The position numbers and the translations under genes were made by a program. Of a DNA stretch of 5,579 nucleotides, positions 1 through 4,877 are shown piece after piece. The stretch comes from Planctomycetales bacterium (GTDB taxonomy: Bacteria; Planctomycetota; Planctomycetia; Planctomycetales; Planctomycetaceae). The number at the start of each line of letters is the position of its first letter. The stretch's first letter is position 1. Below the pieces are notes generated by a model that saw nothing but the letters and a program-made list of their open reading frames with translations, did no database searches and was not told the origin of the DNA. Location: the NCBI GenBank assembly GCA_020050375.1, contig JAGVKR010000652.1, positions 1-5,579 of the forward strand, given 5' to 3'.

Positions 1-98
1 CAGGTAAAACCATCAACCGGAGAGCCGGATGCGGGAGATCTGCCAGTCCGGTTCGGAGGGAGGGGGGACCGAACTCAATCGGTCCTCCCTACCCCTAT
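1..98 (+). mobile_element. Group II intron, 3' end (domains V and VI), truncated by window start
   Basis: This is the 3' terminal part of a self-splicing group II intron RNA. Domain V spans 22-54: a 9-bp lower stem (22-30 with 46-54) beginning GAGCC and closing GGTTC, a 2-nt bulge at 44-45, and a short upper stem (31-34 with 40-43). The catalytic AGC triad is at 23-25. Domain VI spans about 58-94: G66-A72 pairs with T79-C85, the stem continues to A61/T90, A91 is left unpaired, and G58-G60 pairs with C92-C94. A91 is the expected bulged branch-point adenosine, 7 nt before the terminal T98 of ...CCCCTAT. The family's reverse transcriptase/maturase is normally encoded in domain IV, just upstream and outside this window. 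A TAA at 5-7 could be its stop, but this cannot be tested here. At 33 nt, domain V is one base shorter than the common 34. The strand and the 3' boundary are well supported; completeness and mobility are unknown. Confidence 0.87.
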
Positions 99-275
99 CT
101 GGCCGGTTTTGCTGTAAACCGAAACTTTCACAGGATTTGGCCATAACGCGCTTCAAACAATCGAAGACGCTGATTCACGGAGGAGCCATGTTGGGCGGGT
201 GTGTGATGTTCGGGTCCGGATGATTGGGTGATATGAGAAGTTTCAATTATTTTGCAAAAAACGAATCTTTTTTTG

Positions 276-305
276 TTGACGCCGGGGGGGGTTGCACGGT
301 GTAAT
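276..305 (+). promoter_or_regulatory. Candidate sigma70-type promoter for the PEP-CTERM gene
   Basis: TTGACG (276-281) matches the -35 consensus at five of six positions. TGTAAT (300-305) matches the -10 consensus at five of six. The spacer is 18 nt. A T run (268-274) and an AT-rich stretch just upstream could act as an UP-like element. Transcription would start near 312 and leave a leader of about 130 nt before the ATG at 443. The spacer contains a run of eight G. Planctomycete promoters are poorly characterised, so this is a pattern match only. Confidence 0.42.
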
Positions 306-374
306 CTGCCCAAGGTCAAATGAGACCGACGAAAAGTTTGTGAGTGTGGGTGGATTGCAGAGAGTTTACATCCG

Positions 375-389
375 TTGACAAGCTGTCAA
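375..389. promoter_or_regulatory. Short perfect palindrome, operator-like
   Basis: TTGACA and TGTCAA flank a 3-nt centre (AGC), giving 6-bp perfect arms. The element lies about 55 nt upstream of the ATG at 443 and downstream of the promoter proposed at 276-305. It could be a repressor operator or a weak leader hairpin. TTGACA also resembles a -35 box, but no acceptable -10 lies 16-18 nt downstream. The functional assignment is a guess; only the symmetry is seen. Confidence 0.25.
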
Positions 390-442
390 AGTGCCCGTTG
401 CGCGCCGGACAGGAATGTGGTTACTTGGCCTCTGGAGGGAAC

Positions 443-1120
443 ATGAATCGAACATCGAGAGTTGCTGCGTTGCTGCTCGGCGGAGTTTTGGTGATTACCA
501 ATTCGACCTCGGCGGCCATCATCGTTGATAAGTCGCCTGATTTGGGCCCAGTTTGGTCTCCTCTCGCCGCTCCAACTTTCGTCTACGCAAACAGTTTCGT
601 TTTCGGCGGCACAAGTGGCACTCTAATGGACACAGTTGGGGTCTATATGTTGAATTTTAGCGGCACTGCTGGAACACCCTTCCGCTTCGAGGTCTATGCA
701 GATACCGGTTCCAATGCGCCTGATCCGACGACAGTGCTTGGAGTCACTGGCTACCAGACATTTGCAAGCAGTACCTTGACTCTGGTGACGAATACACTGG
801 GAGCTGCAATCAGCTTGACTAACAGCGTTCGCTATTGGATTGCTGCTTCTACCGTCGGTCAGACTCCTGACGGCGGCTATGTGGTGGGAGGACACACTCA
901 GAATAGCATCTACAGCGACAACGGCACTTTCTGGTATTCAAATGATCCTGCTGGCCTGATCTTCGATGGTACAGAGCTCACCCCCGAAATGGCAATCTAC
1001 GCCAGTGGTCCCGATACGCCACCGCCGCAGGGTGTGCCGGAGCCGGCGAGCCTGACGATTTGGGGTTTGGGTCTACTCGCCTGTGCTGCCGGGATCCGCC
1101 GTCGCAAGGTGGTCGCGTAA
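443..1120 (+). CDS. Secreted PEP-CTERM sorting domain protein, 225 aa
   Basis: This is an exported protein carrying an exosortase sorting tail; its function is not recognised. The start at ATG 443 is chosen because GGAGGG (434-439) lies just upstream and the protein then opens with a classic signal peptide: basic start MNRTSR, hydrophobic core at about 7-18, and likely cleavage after the SAA near 23-25. The reading frame is open further upstream, but that stretch encodes no signal and has no ribosome site. Residues 26-190 are rich in G, T, S and aromatics, with alternating hydrophobics, and look like a beta-sandwich. The pattern (FVFGGTSG, FRFEVYAD, W-SND, PEMAIYA) resembles the choice-anchor domains that often precede this tail, possibly choice-anchor R, which is tentative. 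The tail is VPEPAS at 198-203, a hydrophobic segment to about 218, then RRRK at 219-222. In this family the tail directs processing and surface or matrix export by exosortase, which is encoded elsewhere. The gene is less GC-rich than its neighbours (45% at 601-660 against 63% at 2101-2160, hand counted). It appears monocistronic, with its own terminator. Confidence 0.9.
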   Translation: MNRTSRVAALLLGGVLVITNSTSAAIIVDKSPDLGPVWSPLAAPTFVYANSFVFGGTSGTLMDTVGVYMLNFSGTAGTPFRFEVYADTGSNAPDPTTVLGVTGYQTFASSTLTLVTNTLGAAISLTNSVRYWIAASTVGQTPDGGYVVGGHTQNSIYSDNGTFWYSNDPAGLIFDGTELTPEMAIYASGPDTPPPQGVPEPASLTIWGLGLLACAAGIRRRKVVA

Positions 1121-1182
1121 CGCCAGTTTCAGATCATCGTGAGGTCGCGAGATGCGGCACCACGACGATACACGATTTTGAG

Positions 1183-1219
1183 AACCCCACTCGCTCCGGT
1201 GAGTGGGGTTTCTTTTTTT
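1183..1219 (+). terminator. Rho-independent terminator of the PEP-CTERM gene
   Basis: A 10-bp perfect stem (AACCCCACTC at 1183-1192 with GAGTGGGGTT at 1201-1210) encloses an 8-nt loop. It is followed at once by TCTTTTTTT (1211-1219). It lies 62 nt after the stop codon at 1120 and has all the features of intrinsic termination on the + strand. It should isolate the PEP-CTERM gene from everything downstream. Confidence 0.92.
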
Positions 1220-1364
1220 GCCAATCACGGTCGAAGTGTCTGGCGCTTCCATGATGTTGACGAGTTGCATCGGCATCGGCAAATTTCCGATCGGCCTTGT
1301 TCCTGTCGGTGCTGCGCGTGAGGGCGATTTTCGCGTCGATTGACGTTTGCCCCCTCATCCCCGA

Positions 1365-1389
1365 CCCTTCTCCCGCGAGGGGAGAAGGG
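1365..1389. repeat. REP-like hairpin with CCCTTCTCCC arms
   Basis: CCCTTCTCCC (1365-1374) is perfectly complementary to GGGAGAAGGG (1380-1389) across a 5-nt loop, preceded by CCCCTCATCCCCGA (1351-1364). Sequences of this form are a familiar dispersed intergenic repeat in many GC-rich genomes, including planctomycetes. On the reverse strand it reads as the peptide PSPLAGEGSGMRG, a well-known artefact in spurious ORFs. No T run follows, so it is probably not a simple terminator. Confidence 0.7.
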
Positions 1390-1482
1390 AGAGCAGCTTT
1401 TTCGTGTTTTTCACCGATTGCAGGTGTGGAGAAATCGCTGCGTTGGCTGGCAGCGAATGCCGTTTGATTCGCAGGGAATCGC

Positions 1483-1764
1483 ATGAAATCGCTCACACGG
1501 ACGGCATTGACGGCAGTGATCCTGATGGCCGTGGTCGTCGTCGGCCTGAAGCAGGATCTGGGTGCCGGGGTCAAAGCGTCGATCGAGATCACGGGTTGCA
1601 GCGTGTCACCCGTCCGGGGGAGCGACGGGACGGGCGGAACCAGATCGCGAGCGTGGCCCCGTCTCCCCGCACGGGGCCACGCTCGCGAATCGTGCCGGCT
1701 TGGCGCCGCTTCGGATCGATTCATCGGACTGAATTTGACGCGGCCGATGGATTTTCCGCTTTGA
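1483..1764 (+). CDS. Doubtful small ORF with an export-signal-like N-terminus, 93 aa
   Basis: I do not recognise this protein and it may not be real. In favour: AGGGA at 1473-1477 sits 5 nt before the ATG, and the N-terminus has the shape of a signal peptide or membrane anchor (MKSLTR, then a hydrophobic run at about residues 8-22 including ILMAVVVVGL). Against: from about residue 54 onward the codons run straight through an 18-bp perfect hairpin repeat (1645-1688), and the C-terminal half is Arg/Pro/Gly-rich without evident fold. One reading is a short exported protein whose 3' part was replaced by a repeat insertion; the other is chance open frame in GC-rich DNA. Its start and end are not conserved landmarks I can verify. 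Confidence 0.22.
   Translation: MKSLTRTALTAVILMAVVVVGLKQDLGAGVKASIEITGCSVSPVRGSDGTGGTRSRAWPRLPARGHARESCRLGAASDRFIGLNLTRPMDFPL
1645..1688. repeat. Long perfect palindrome, 18-bp arms
   Basis: Positions 1645-1662 (starting TCGCGAGCGTGG) are perfectly complementary to 1671-1688, leaving an 8-nt loop CTCCCCGC (1663-1670). A GC-rich perfect stem this long suggests a dispersed palindromic (REP/MITE-like) element or a strong RNA hairpin. No T tract follows, so intrinsic termination is unlikely. It lies inside the doubtful ORF at 1483-1764 and between two confirmed genes. Confidence 0.8.
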
Positions 1765-1786
1765 CCCCGGCACCCGGCGGGATGAA

Positions 1787-1835
1787 GGGGGGGAGACGGG
1801 GAGTGAGGGGGTGGGGGAGTGGGGGAGTGAGTGGG
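1787..1835 (+). repeat. G-rich tract with G-quadruplex potential
   Basis: The + strand carries six G runs: 1787-1793 (7), 1798-1801 (4), 1807-1811 (5), 1813-1817 (5), 1821-1825 (5) and 1833-1835 (3), separated by 1-7 nt. Four consecutive runs with short loops meet the usual G-quadruplex pattern. The 15 bases at 1813-1827 are exactly complementary to 1952-1966 at the far end of the octamer array. The tract is therefore one arm of an inverted repeat that encloses the array. Confidence 0.75.
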
Positions 1836-1847
1836 CTTCTTCTTGGT

Positions 1848-1951
1848 CTCCCCTACTCCCCTACTCCCGTACTCCCGTACTCTCCGTCTCTCCGTCTCTC
1901 CGTCTCTCCGTCTCTCCGTCTCTCCGTCTCTCCGTCTCTCTGTCTCTCTGT
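1848..1951. repeat. Octanucleotide tandem array, 13 units
   Basis: Thirteen contiguous 8-nt pyrimidine-rich units fill this stretch without a phase break: two CTCCCCTA, two CTCCCGTA, seven CTCTCCGT and two CTCTCTGT. The gradual change of sequence along the array is what replication slippage followed by local homogenisation leaves. Because 8 is not a multiple of 3 and the unit lacks stops, all three forward frames stay open and encode a repeating SVSPSLRL-type octapeptide. That creates spurious ORFs and an artificial N-terminal extension on cstA. The array ends 132 nt before the cstA start codon, so unit number could in principle affect cstA expression. Confidence 0.93.
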
Positions 1952-2032
1952 CTCCCCCACTCCCCCTCTCCCGCCCCCGGAATCACCGGCGTTCCCCCTA
2001 TTCGCACAGGGGCGAATTGCGGTAATCTTCAC

Positions 2033-2075
2033 AGGAGAAGCGCGCCTCCTTTCGCTCCTTCCGTCTCCCGGAGAG
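2033..2075 (+). promoter_or_regulatory. cstA leader: Shine-Dalgarno and candidate CsrA-type GGA sites
   Basis: The Shine-Dalgarno for cstA is GGAGAG at 2070-2075, 8 nt before ATG 2084. A second purine-rich site, AGGAG, lies at 2033-2037. The two GGA triplets (2034-2036 and 2070-2072) are 36 nt apart, a distance one CsrA dimer can bridge. AGGAG 2033-2037 can pair with CTCCT 2046-2050, and the Shine-Dalgarno GGAG can pair with CTCC at 2055-2058, so the leader has competing structures. That CsrA acts here is inferred from E. coli, where it represses cstA. The ribosome site itself is well supported. Confidence 0.45.
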
Positions 2076-2083
2076 TTCGCCCG

Positions 2084-3859
2084 ATGAGCCTCTTGTCGAT
2101 CGTTCTGATTTCCGCGGCGTGCCTGCTGACGGCGTATTTCACGTACGGACGCCTGCTGGCGCGGTTGCTGCAATTGCGGCCCGACGTGCCGACGCCGGCG
2201 GTCGAGATGCGCGACGACGTCGATTACGCGCCGATCGATTCCAAGTTCCTGCTCAGCCAGCATTTCTCGGCGATCGCCGCGGCCGGGCCGATCGTCGGGC
2301 CGATTCTGGCCGGAGTCATGTTCGGCTGGCTGCCGGCGCTTTTGTGGATTCTGGTCGGCTCGATTTTTATCGGCGGCGTTCACGACATGACAGCGCTCGT
2401 GGCGTCGATCCGGCACAAGGCCCGCTCGATCGCCGAGGTGGTCCGCGATCACATGAGCCGGCGTTCGTATCTGTTGTTCCTGGCGTTCGTCTGGCTGGCG
2501 CTGGTCTACATCATCGTGGCGTTCACCGACGTTACGGCCAGCTCGTTCCTCGGCGTTCAAGAGCTGGAAAGTGGCGAGAAAATCAGCGGCGGCGGGATCG
2601 CCACATCGTCGCTGCTCTACCTGGCGCTGCCGATCGTGATGGGGCTCTTGCTCCGCTACACGAAGCTGAGTGTGGGGTGGGCGACCGGCATTTTCCTGCC
2701 GCTGGTCGGCGTTTCGATCTGGGCCGGGCAGCTCATTCCGTTCGATGTTTCGACGATTTTCGGGCTGGATAAGGGGGAGTCGCAGATGGCCTGGAACGTG
2801 GCGCTCCTCGCCTACTGCCTGATCGCTTCGGTCGTGCCGATGTGGCTGCTCCTGCAACCGCGCGGGCACCTGGGGGGGTATTTTCTGTACATCGCCCTGT
2901 TCGCGGGAATGCTGGGGATCATCGCCGGAGGGCGGACGATCGAGTATCCGATGTTCAAAGGGTTTCACGTCACGGCGGCAGATGGCTCGGTGCAGTCGCT
3001 GTTTCCGTTGCTGTTCATCACGATCGCCTGCGGAGCCTGCTCGGGGTTCCACTCGATCATCGCCTCGGGAACGACGTCGAAGCAGCTCCAGCGCGAGCCA
3101 GACGCCCGCGTGATCGGGTACGGGGCGATGCTGCTCGAAGCGATGGTGGCCATCGTCTCCCTCTGCTGCGTGATGATGCTTCCCGAAACGTCGCCGCATG
3201 TTTCATCGGGGCAGCCAAAACCCAATTTCCTATATGCCCAGGGAATTGGCAGCTTTATGAGTGTGCTCGGTGTGCCGGCCGCCTTTGGCGTTTCGTTCGG
3301 CCTGATGGCGTTCACCACGTTCGTTTACGACACGCTCGACGTCTGCACGCGGCTGGGACGGTACATTCTGCAGGAATTGACCGGGATGCAGGGGCGGGCC
3401 GGCCGCTGGCTGGCGACCGCCCTGACGGCCGGCGTCCCGTTGATTTTTCTGCTCTGGCAGCCGACCGACGCCAAGGGAAGGCCGGCCTGGCTCATTTTCT
3501 GGAACCTGTTCGGGGCCAGCAACCAGTTGCTGGCGGCGCTGACGCTGCTGGGAGTGACGGTCTGGTTGTGGCGGACTTATCGGGCGAAATGGGTGCTGTT
3601 TGTCACCGGTTTGCCCTGCGTTTGGATGTACGCCATGAGCATGTGGGCCCTGGTGCGGCTGCTCTCGCCGTTGGGAGCCGGGCTTGCTCAGGCGGTCGAG
3701 ATGAAGACGATCACAGGCATCAGCAACCCCGTTCCGTGGGTGGCCCTCGTGCTGGCCTCGCTGGGGGCGCTGATGCTGCTGGAAGCAGTGCGAATCGTGC
3801 TGGGCGGCCTGGGAGGGCCCCCGACCATTGAGCCGCGGCGGGCTGTTTTGCCGACGTGA
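2084..3859 (+). CDS. cstA: CstA/BtsT-family pyruvate/peptide transporter (carbon starvation protein A), 591 aa
   Basis: This is an inner-membrane carrier of the CstA family. Members import pyruvate (BtsT, and CstA in E. coli) or are linked to peptide uptake during carbon starvation, probably with proton coupling. Family blocks are clear: DYAP at 47-50 followed by QHFSAIAAAGPIVGPILAG (59-77) and GSIFIGGVHDM (92-102); CGACSGFHSIIASGTTSKQL (316-335); TTFVYDTLDVCTRLGRYILQ (411-430); and FGASNQLLAALTL (476-488). Hydrophobic segments recur through the chain, roughly at 3-20, 64-97, 128-148, 175-215, 238-257, 266-281, 305-328, 345-366, 390-412, 443-458, 468-494, 503-527 and 551-575. The length matches the shorter (about 600 aa) family form rather than the roughly 700 aa E. 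coli proteins. The start at 2084 is chosen from GGAGAG 8 nt upstream and the usual hydrophobic N-terminus. The frame stays open back to 1811 only because the octamer array lacks stops. The last codons (TTG CCG ACG TGA) lie inside a 99-nt repeat. The substrate (pyruvate or peptides) cannot be decided from sequence. Confidence 0.95.
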   Translation: MSLLSIVLISAACLLTAYFTYGRLLARLLQLRPDVPTPAVEMRDDVDYAPIDSKFLLSQHFSAIAAAGPIVGPILAGVMFGWLPALLWILVGSIFIGGVHDMTALVASIRHKARSIAEVVRDHMSRRSYLLFLAFVWLALVYIIVAFTDVTASSFLGVQELESGEKISGGGIATSSLLYLALPIVMGLLLRYTKLSVGWATGIFLPLVGVSIWAGQLIPFDVSTIFGLDKGESQMAWNVALLAYCLIASVVPMWLLLQPRGHLGGYFLYIALFAGMLGIIAGGRTIEYPMFKGFHVTAADGSVQSLFPLLFITIACGACSGFHSIIASGTTSKQLQREPDARVIGYGAMLLEAMVAIVSLCCVMMLPETSPHVSSGQPKPNFLYAQGIGSFMSVLGVPAAFGVSFGLMAFTTFVYDTLDVCTRLGRYILQELTGMQGRAGRWLATALTAGVPLIFLLWQPTDAKGRPAWLIFWNLFGASNQLLAALTLLGVTVWLWRTYRAKWVLFVTGLPCVWMYAMSMWALVRLLSPLGAGLAQAVEMKTITGISNPVPWVALVLASLGALMLLEAVRIVLGGLGGPPTIEPRRAVLPT

Positions 3860-3946
3860 TTTAGCCCCCCGTGATTCACGGGGGGCTAAGTGGCTGCCGG
3901 CAAAATCGACGTTTTCGGCGCAGACGGACTCGGCCGAACACGGGCC
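3848..3946 (+). repeat. 99-nt direct repeat, copy 1, with hairpin
   Basis: This copy aligns without gaps to 4165-4263, with 9 differences in 99 positions (about 91% identity). It begins with TTGCCGACGTGA, which supplies the last three codons and stop of cstA. A 13-bp stem follows (TTAGCCCCCCGTG at 3861-3873 with its complement at 3877-3889, loop ATT). A conserved tail then contains GCAAAATCGACGTTTTCGGC (3900-3919). The stem is strong and sits directly after the cstA stop. It could protect the mRNA 3' end, although there is no T run for intrinsic termination. Confidence 0.88.
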
Positions 3947-3951
3947 CTTGA

Positions 3952-3981
3952 CCTCGTTCCCAAGCTCCGCTTGGGAACGCC
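3952..3981. repeat. Second palindromic repeat family, copy A (inverted relative to copy B)
   Basis: An 11-bp palindrome (CGTTCCCAAGC 3955-3965, loop TCC, GCTTGGGAACG 3969-3979) lies in a 30-nt block. The block is the exact reverse complement of 4099-4128. This is a REP-like element; near-identical CGTTCCCAAGC hairpins recur in planctomycete and cyanobacterial genomes from general knowledge. It lies between the two 99-nt direct repeats. Confidence 0.85.
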
Positions 3982-4098
3982 TCGTCCGCAGCTCTGCTGC
4001 GAGTCAATCGTCCAACTGCGAGTCCCGCCGATACCAGTTGTCCGGGGCGTAGGAAGTTGGTTGGGCGGAACCGGGGAACGAAGCGGAGCTTCGGCAAT

Positions 4099-4156
4099 GG
4101 CGTTCCCAAGCGGAGCTTGGGAACGAGGCACTCAAGCGGAGCTTGGGAACGAGGCA
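4099..4156. repeat. Second palindromic repeat family, copy B plus a tandem partial copy
   Basis: 4099-4128 is the exact reverse complement of copy A at 3952-3981 and contains the same 11-bp palindrome (4101-4111 with 4115-4125, loop GGA). A 24-nt stretch at 4107-4130 is then repeated exactly at 4133-4156, adding a copy that lacks the left arm. A more diverged relative (AACGAAGCGGAGCTTCGG, 4077-4094) lies just upstream. The cluster suggests repeated local duplication of one short hairpin unit. Confidence 0.83.
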
Positions 4157-4164
4157 TTGTTGCG

Positions 4165-4263
4165 TTGCCGACGTGAGTCAGCCCCCCGTGGATCACGGGG
4201 GGCTAAATAGGCGCCGGCAAAATCGACGTTTTCGGCGCAGACGGACTCGGCGGAACACGGGCC
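4165..4263 (+). repeat. 99-nt direct repeat, copy 2, with hairpin
   Basis: This copy is in the same orientation as 3848-3946, offset by 317 nt, and also starts TTGCCGACGTGA. Its stem is AGCCCCCCGTG (4180-4190) pairing with CACGGGGGGCT (4194-4204), loop GAT. Compared with copy 1, changes concentrate around the hairpin loop, at the outer stem base and just after it, while the 35 nt from GCCGGCAAAA onward are almost unchanged. Together the two copies bracket the CGTTCCCAAGC palindrome cluster. Confidence 0.88.
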
Positions 4264-4546
4264 GATTCCGGTCGTCGACAGCGGGAAATCCCTAATCGCC
4301 GGAACAACCGGTCCGCAGGTGGGTCGGCTGGCGGCAAGTCGGGTGGTTTCGCCGTCCGCGACTCTTGCCCGGCCGGTGGCGTGACGATCTTCAATACCGA
4401 CAAGCCGGCAAGCGCAGTTGCGCCGATTGTTCCACACGTTTCCGAACGTGTCACGCGAAACAACAACCGCGGCAGGTACCAGGCACTGGTCACTGAAGAC
4501 CGCTTTAGAACATATGATCCTTTGCATGATGTAAGGAGTGGGCAAG
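4264..4546 (+). promoter_or_regulatory. csrA upstream region with ribosome site and a small hairpin
   Basis: Non-coding sequence between the last repeat copy and csrA. A 7-bp hairpin with a TCCG loop lies at 4434-4451 (ACACGTT with AACGTGT), with no T run after it. The Shine-Dalgarno AAGGAG (4533-4538) is 8 nt before ATG 4547 and includes a GGA in an AAGGA context, a partial match to the CsrA recognition core (ARGGA). Autoregulation by CsrA is therefore possible, but any strong ribosome site would contain this triplet. I see no convincing promoter: TATGAT at 4513-4518 lacks a matching -35. Confidence 0.45.
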
Positions 4547-4798
4547 ATGCTTGTCCTGTCGAGGCAGCGCGACGAAAGCATCATCATCGGTGATAATATC
4601 GTGATCACCGTGGTGGATATCCGCGGCGACAAAGTTCGGCTGGGAATTCAGGCCCCCACGGAAATCCCCGTGCACCGGCAGGAAGTTTACGAAGCGATTC
4701 AGCGCGAGCAACTTCGAGCCCAGGGGGTCGATCCCGGCGAAGTCGCAGCGACGGCCAGCAAGTTTCCGAATCGCCGTAATTCCAAGCCGGCGGGCTGA
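4547..4798 (+). CDS. csrA: CsrA, global post-transcriptional regulator (RNA-binding), 83 aa
   Basis: CsrA is a small homodimeric RNA-binding protein. It binds GGA motifs in mRNA leaders, often over the ribosome site, and adjusts carbon storage, motility and surface-growth programmes. The sequence opens with the canonical MLVLSRQRDESIIIGD. The RNA-contact residues stand at family positions: L4 and R6 on the first strand, and V42-H43-R44 (PVHRQEVYEAI) on the last strand before the helix. IRGDKVRLGI (25-34) matches the central strands. The tail after about residue 60 is longer than in E. coli (61 aa) and polar, as is common outside gammaproteobacteria. The start is ATG 4547, because the conserved N-terminus begins there and AAGGAG is 8 nt upstream. 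A GTG at 4538 in the same frame overlaps that ribosome site and is unlikely. No fliW, the usual CsrA antagonist in flagellated bacteria, is in the window. cstA, a known CsrA target in E. coli, lies 687 nt upstream. Confidence 0.97.
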   Translation: MLVLSRQRDESIIIGDNIVITVVDIRGDKVRLGIQAPTEIPVHRQEVYEAIQREQLRAQGVDPGEVAATASKFPNRRNSKPAG

Positions 4799-4877
4799 TC
4801 GAGAGAATTCGATCTTGAACCGCGAATTTCGCGTATAACACAGCCCGGTTTCGCCCAGTCGCAACCAAAAAAAGTTC

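Larger units (their letters stand above)
99..442 (+). other. Gene-free region between the intron end and the PEP-CTERM gene
   Basis: There is no convincing gene in these 344 bases. A strong GGAGGAG at 179-185 precedes an ATG at 188, but that frame stops after 11 codons. A small hairpin (CGGTTT 104-109 with AAACCG 116-121) lies just after the intron end, in what would be the 3' exon. The region becomes AT-rich at 240-274, with A and T runs ahead of a candidate promoter at 276-305. The remainder reads as 5' leader for the gene at 443. What the intron interrupted cannot be told, because the 5' exon is not in the window. Confidence 0.6.

Noticed and set aside
188..223. 11-codon mini-ORF with a strong GGAGGAG ribosome-like site
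   Set aside because: It is too short and unrecognised. A leader peptide is possible, but nothing downstream shows an attenuator.
254..275. A-run/T-run hairpin (CAAAAAA with TTTTTTG) as a terminator
   Set aside because: The stem is nearly all A-T pairs with a 7-nt loop and would be unstable. It is better read as an AT-rich upstream promoter element.
375..403. TTGACA at 375-380 as a -35 box
   Set aside because: The hexamers 16-18 nt downstream (around TTGCGC) do not resemble a -10 box.
1134..1724. Long reverse-strand open frame of 196 codons after the PEP-CTERM gene
   Set aside because: It covers the terminator and two hairpin repeats and includes the PSPLAGEGSGMRG peptide that comes from translating the repeat. 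It has no recognisable domain or ribosome site.
1853..3199. Reverse-strand open frame of 448 codons opposite cstA
   Set aside because: It is an antisense shadow of the GC-rich cstA codons and the octamer array. The product is Arg/Asp/Gln-rich with no domain, while the forward frame is a clear CstA.
3861..3889. Hairpin after the cstA stop as an intrinsic terminator
   Set aside because: The stem is strong but is followed by GTGGCTGCC, not T residues, and the same stem occurs in copy 2 away from any gene end.
3848..4263. CRISPR array
   Set aside because: There are only two 99-nt copies 317 nt apart with other repeats between them. There is no regular short repeat-spacer pattern and no cas gene.
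4264..4430. tRNA or small structured RNA gene upstream of csrA
   Set aside because: I found no cloverleaf, T-loop motif or CCA end, only scattered short GC pairings.
4434..4451. Hairpin upstream of csrA as a CsrA-binding loop
   Set aside because: The loop is TCCG and contains no GGA, so it does not fit a CsrA site.
4513..4518. TATGAT as the csrA -10 box
   Set aside because: No -35-like hexamer lies at 16-18 nt upstream, and the leader would be only about 22 nt. Isolated -10 matches are common by chance.
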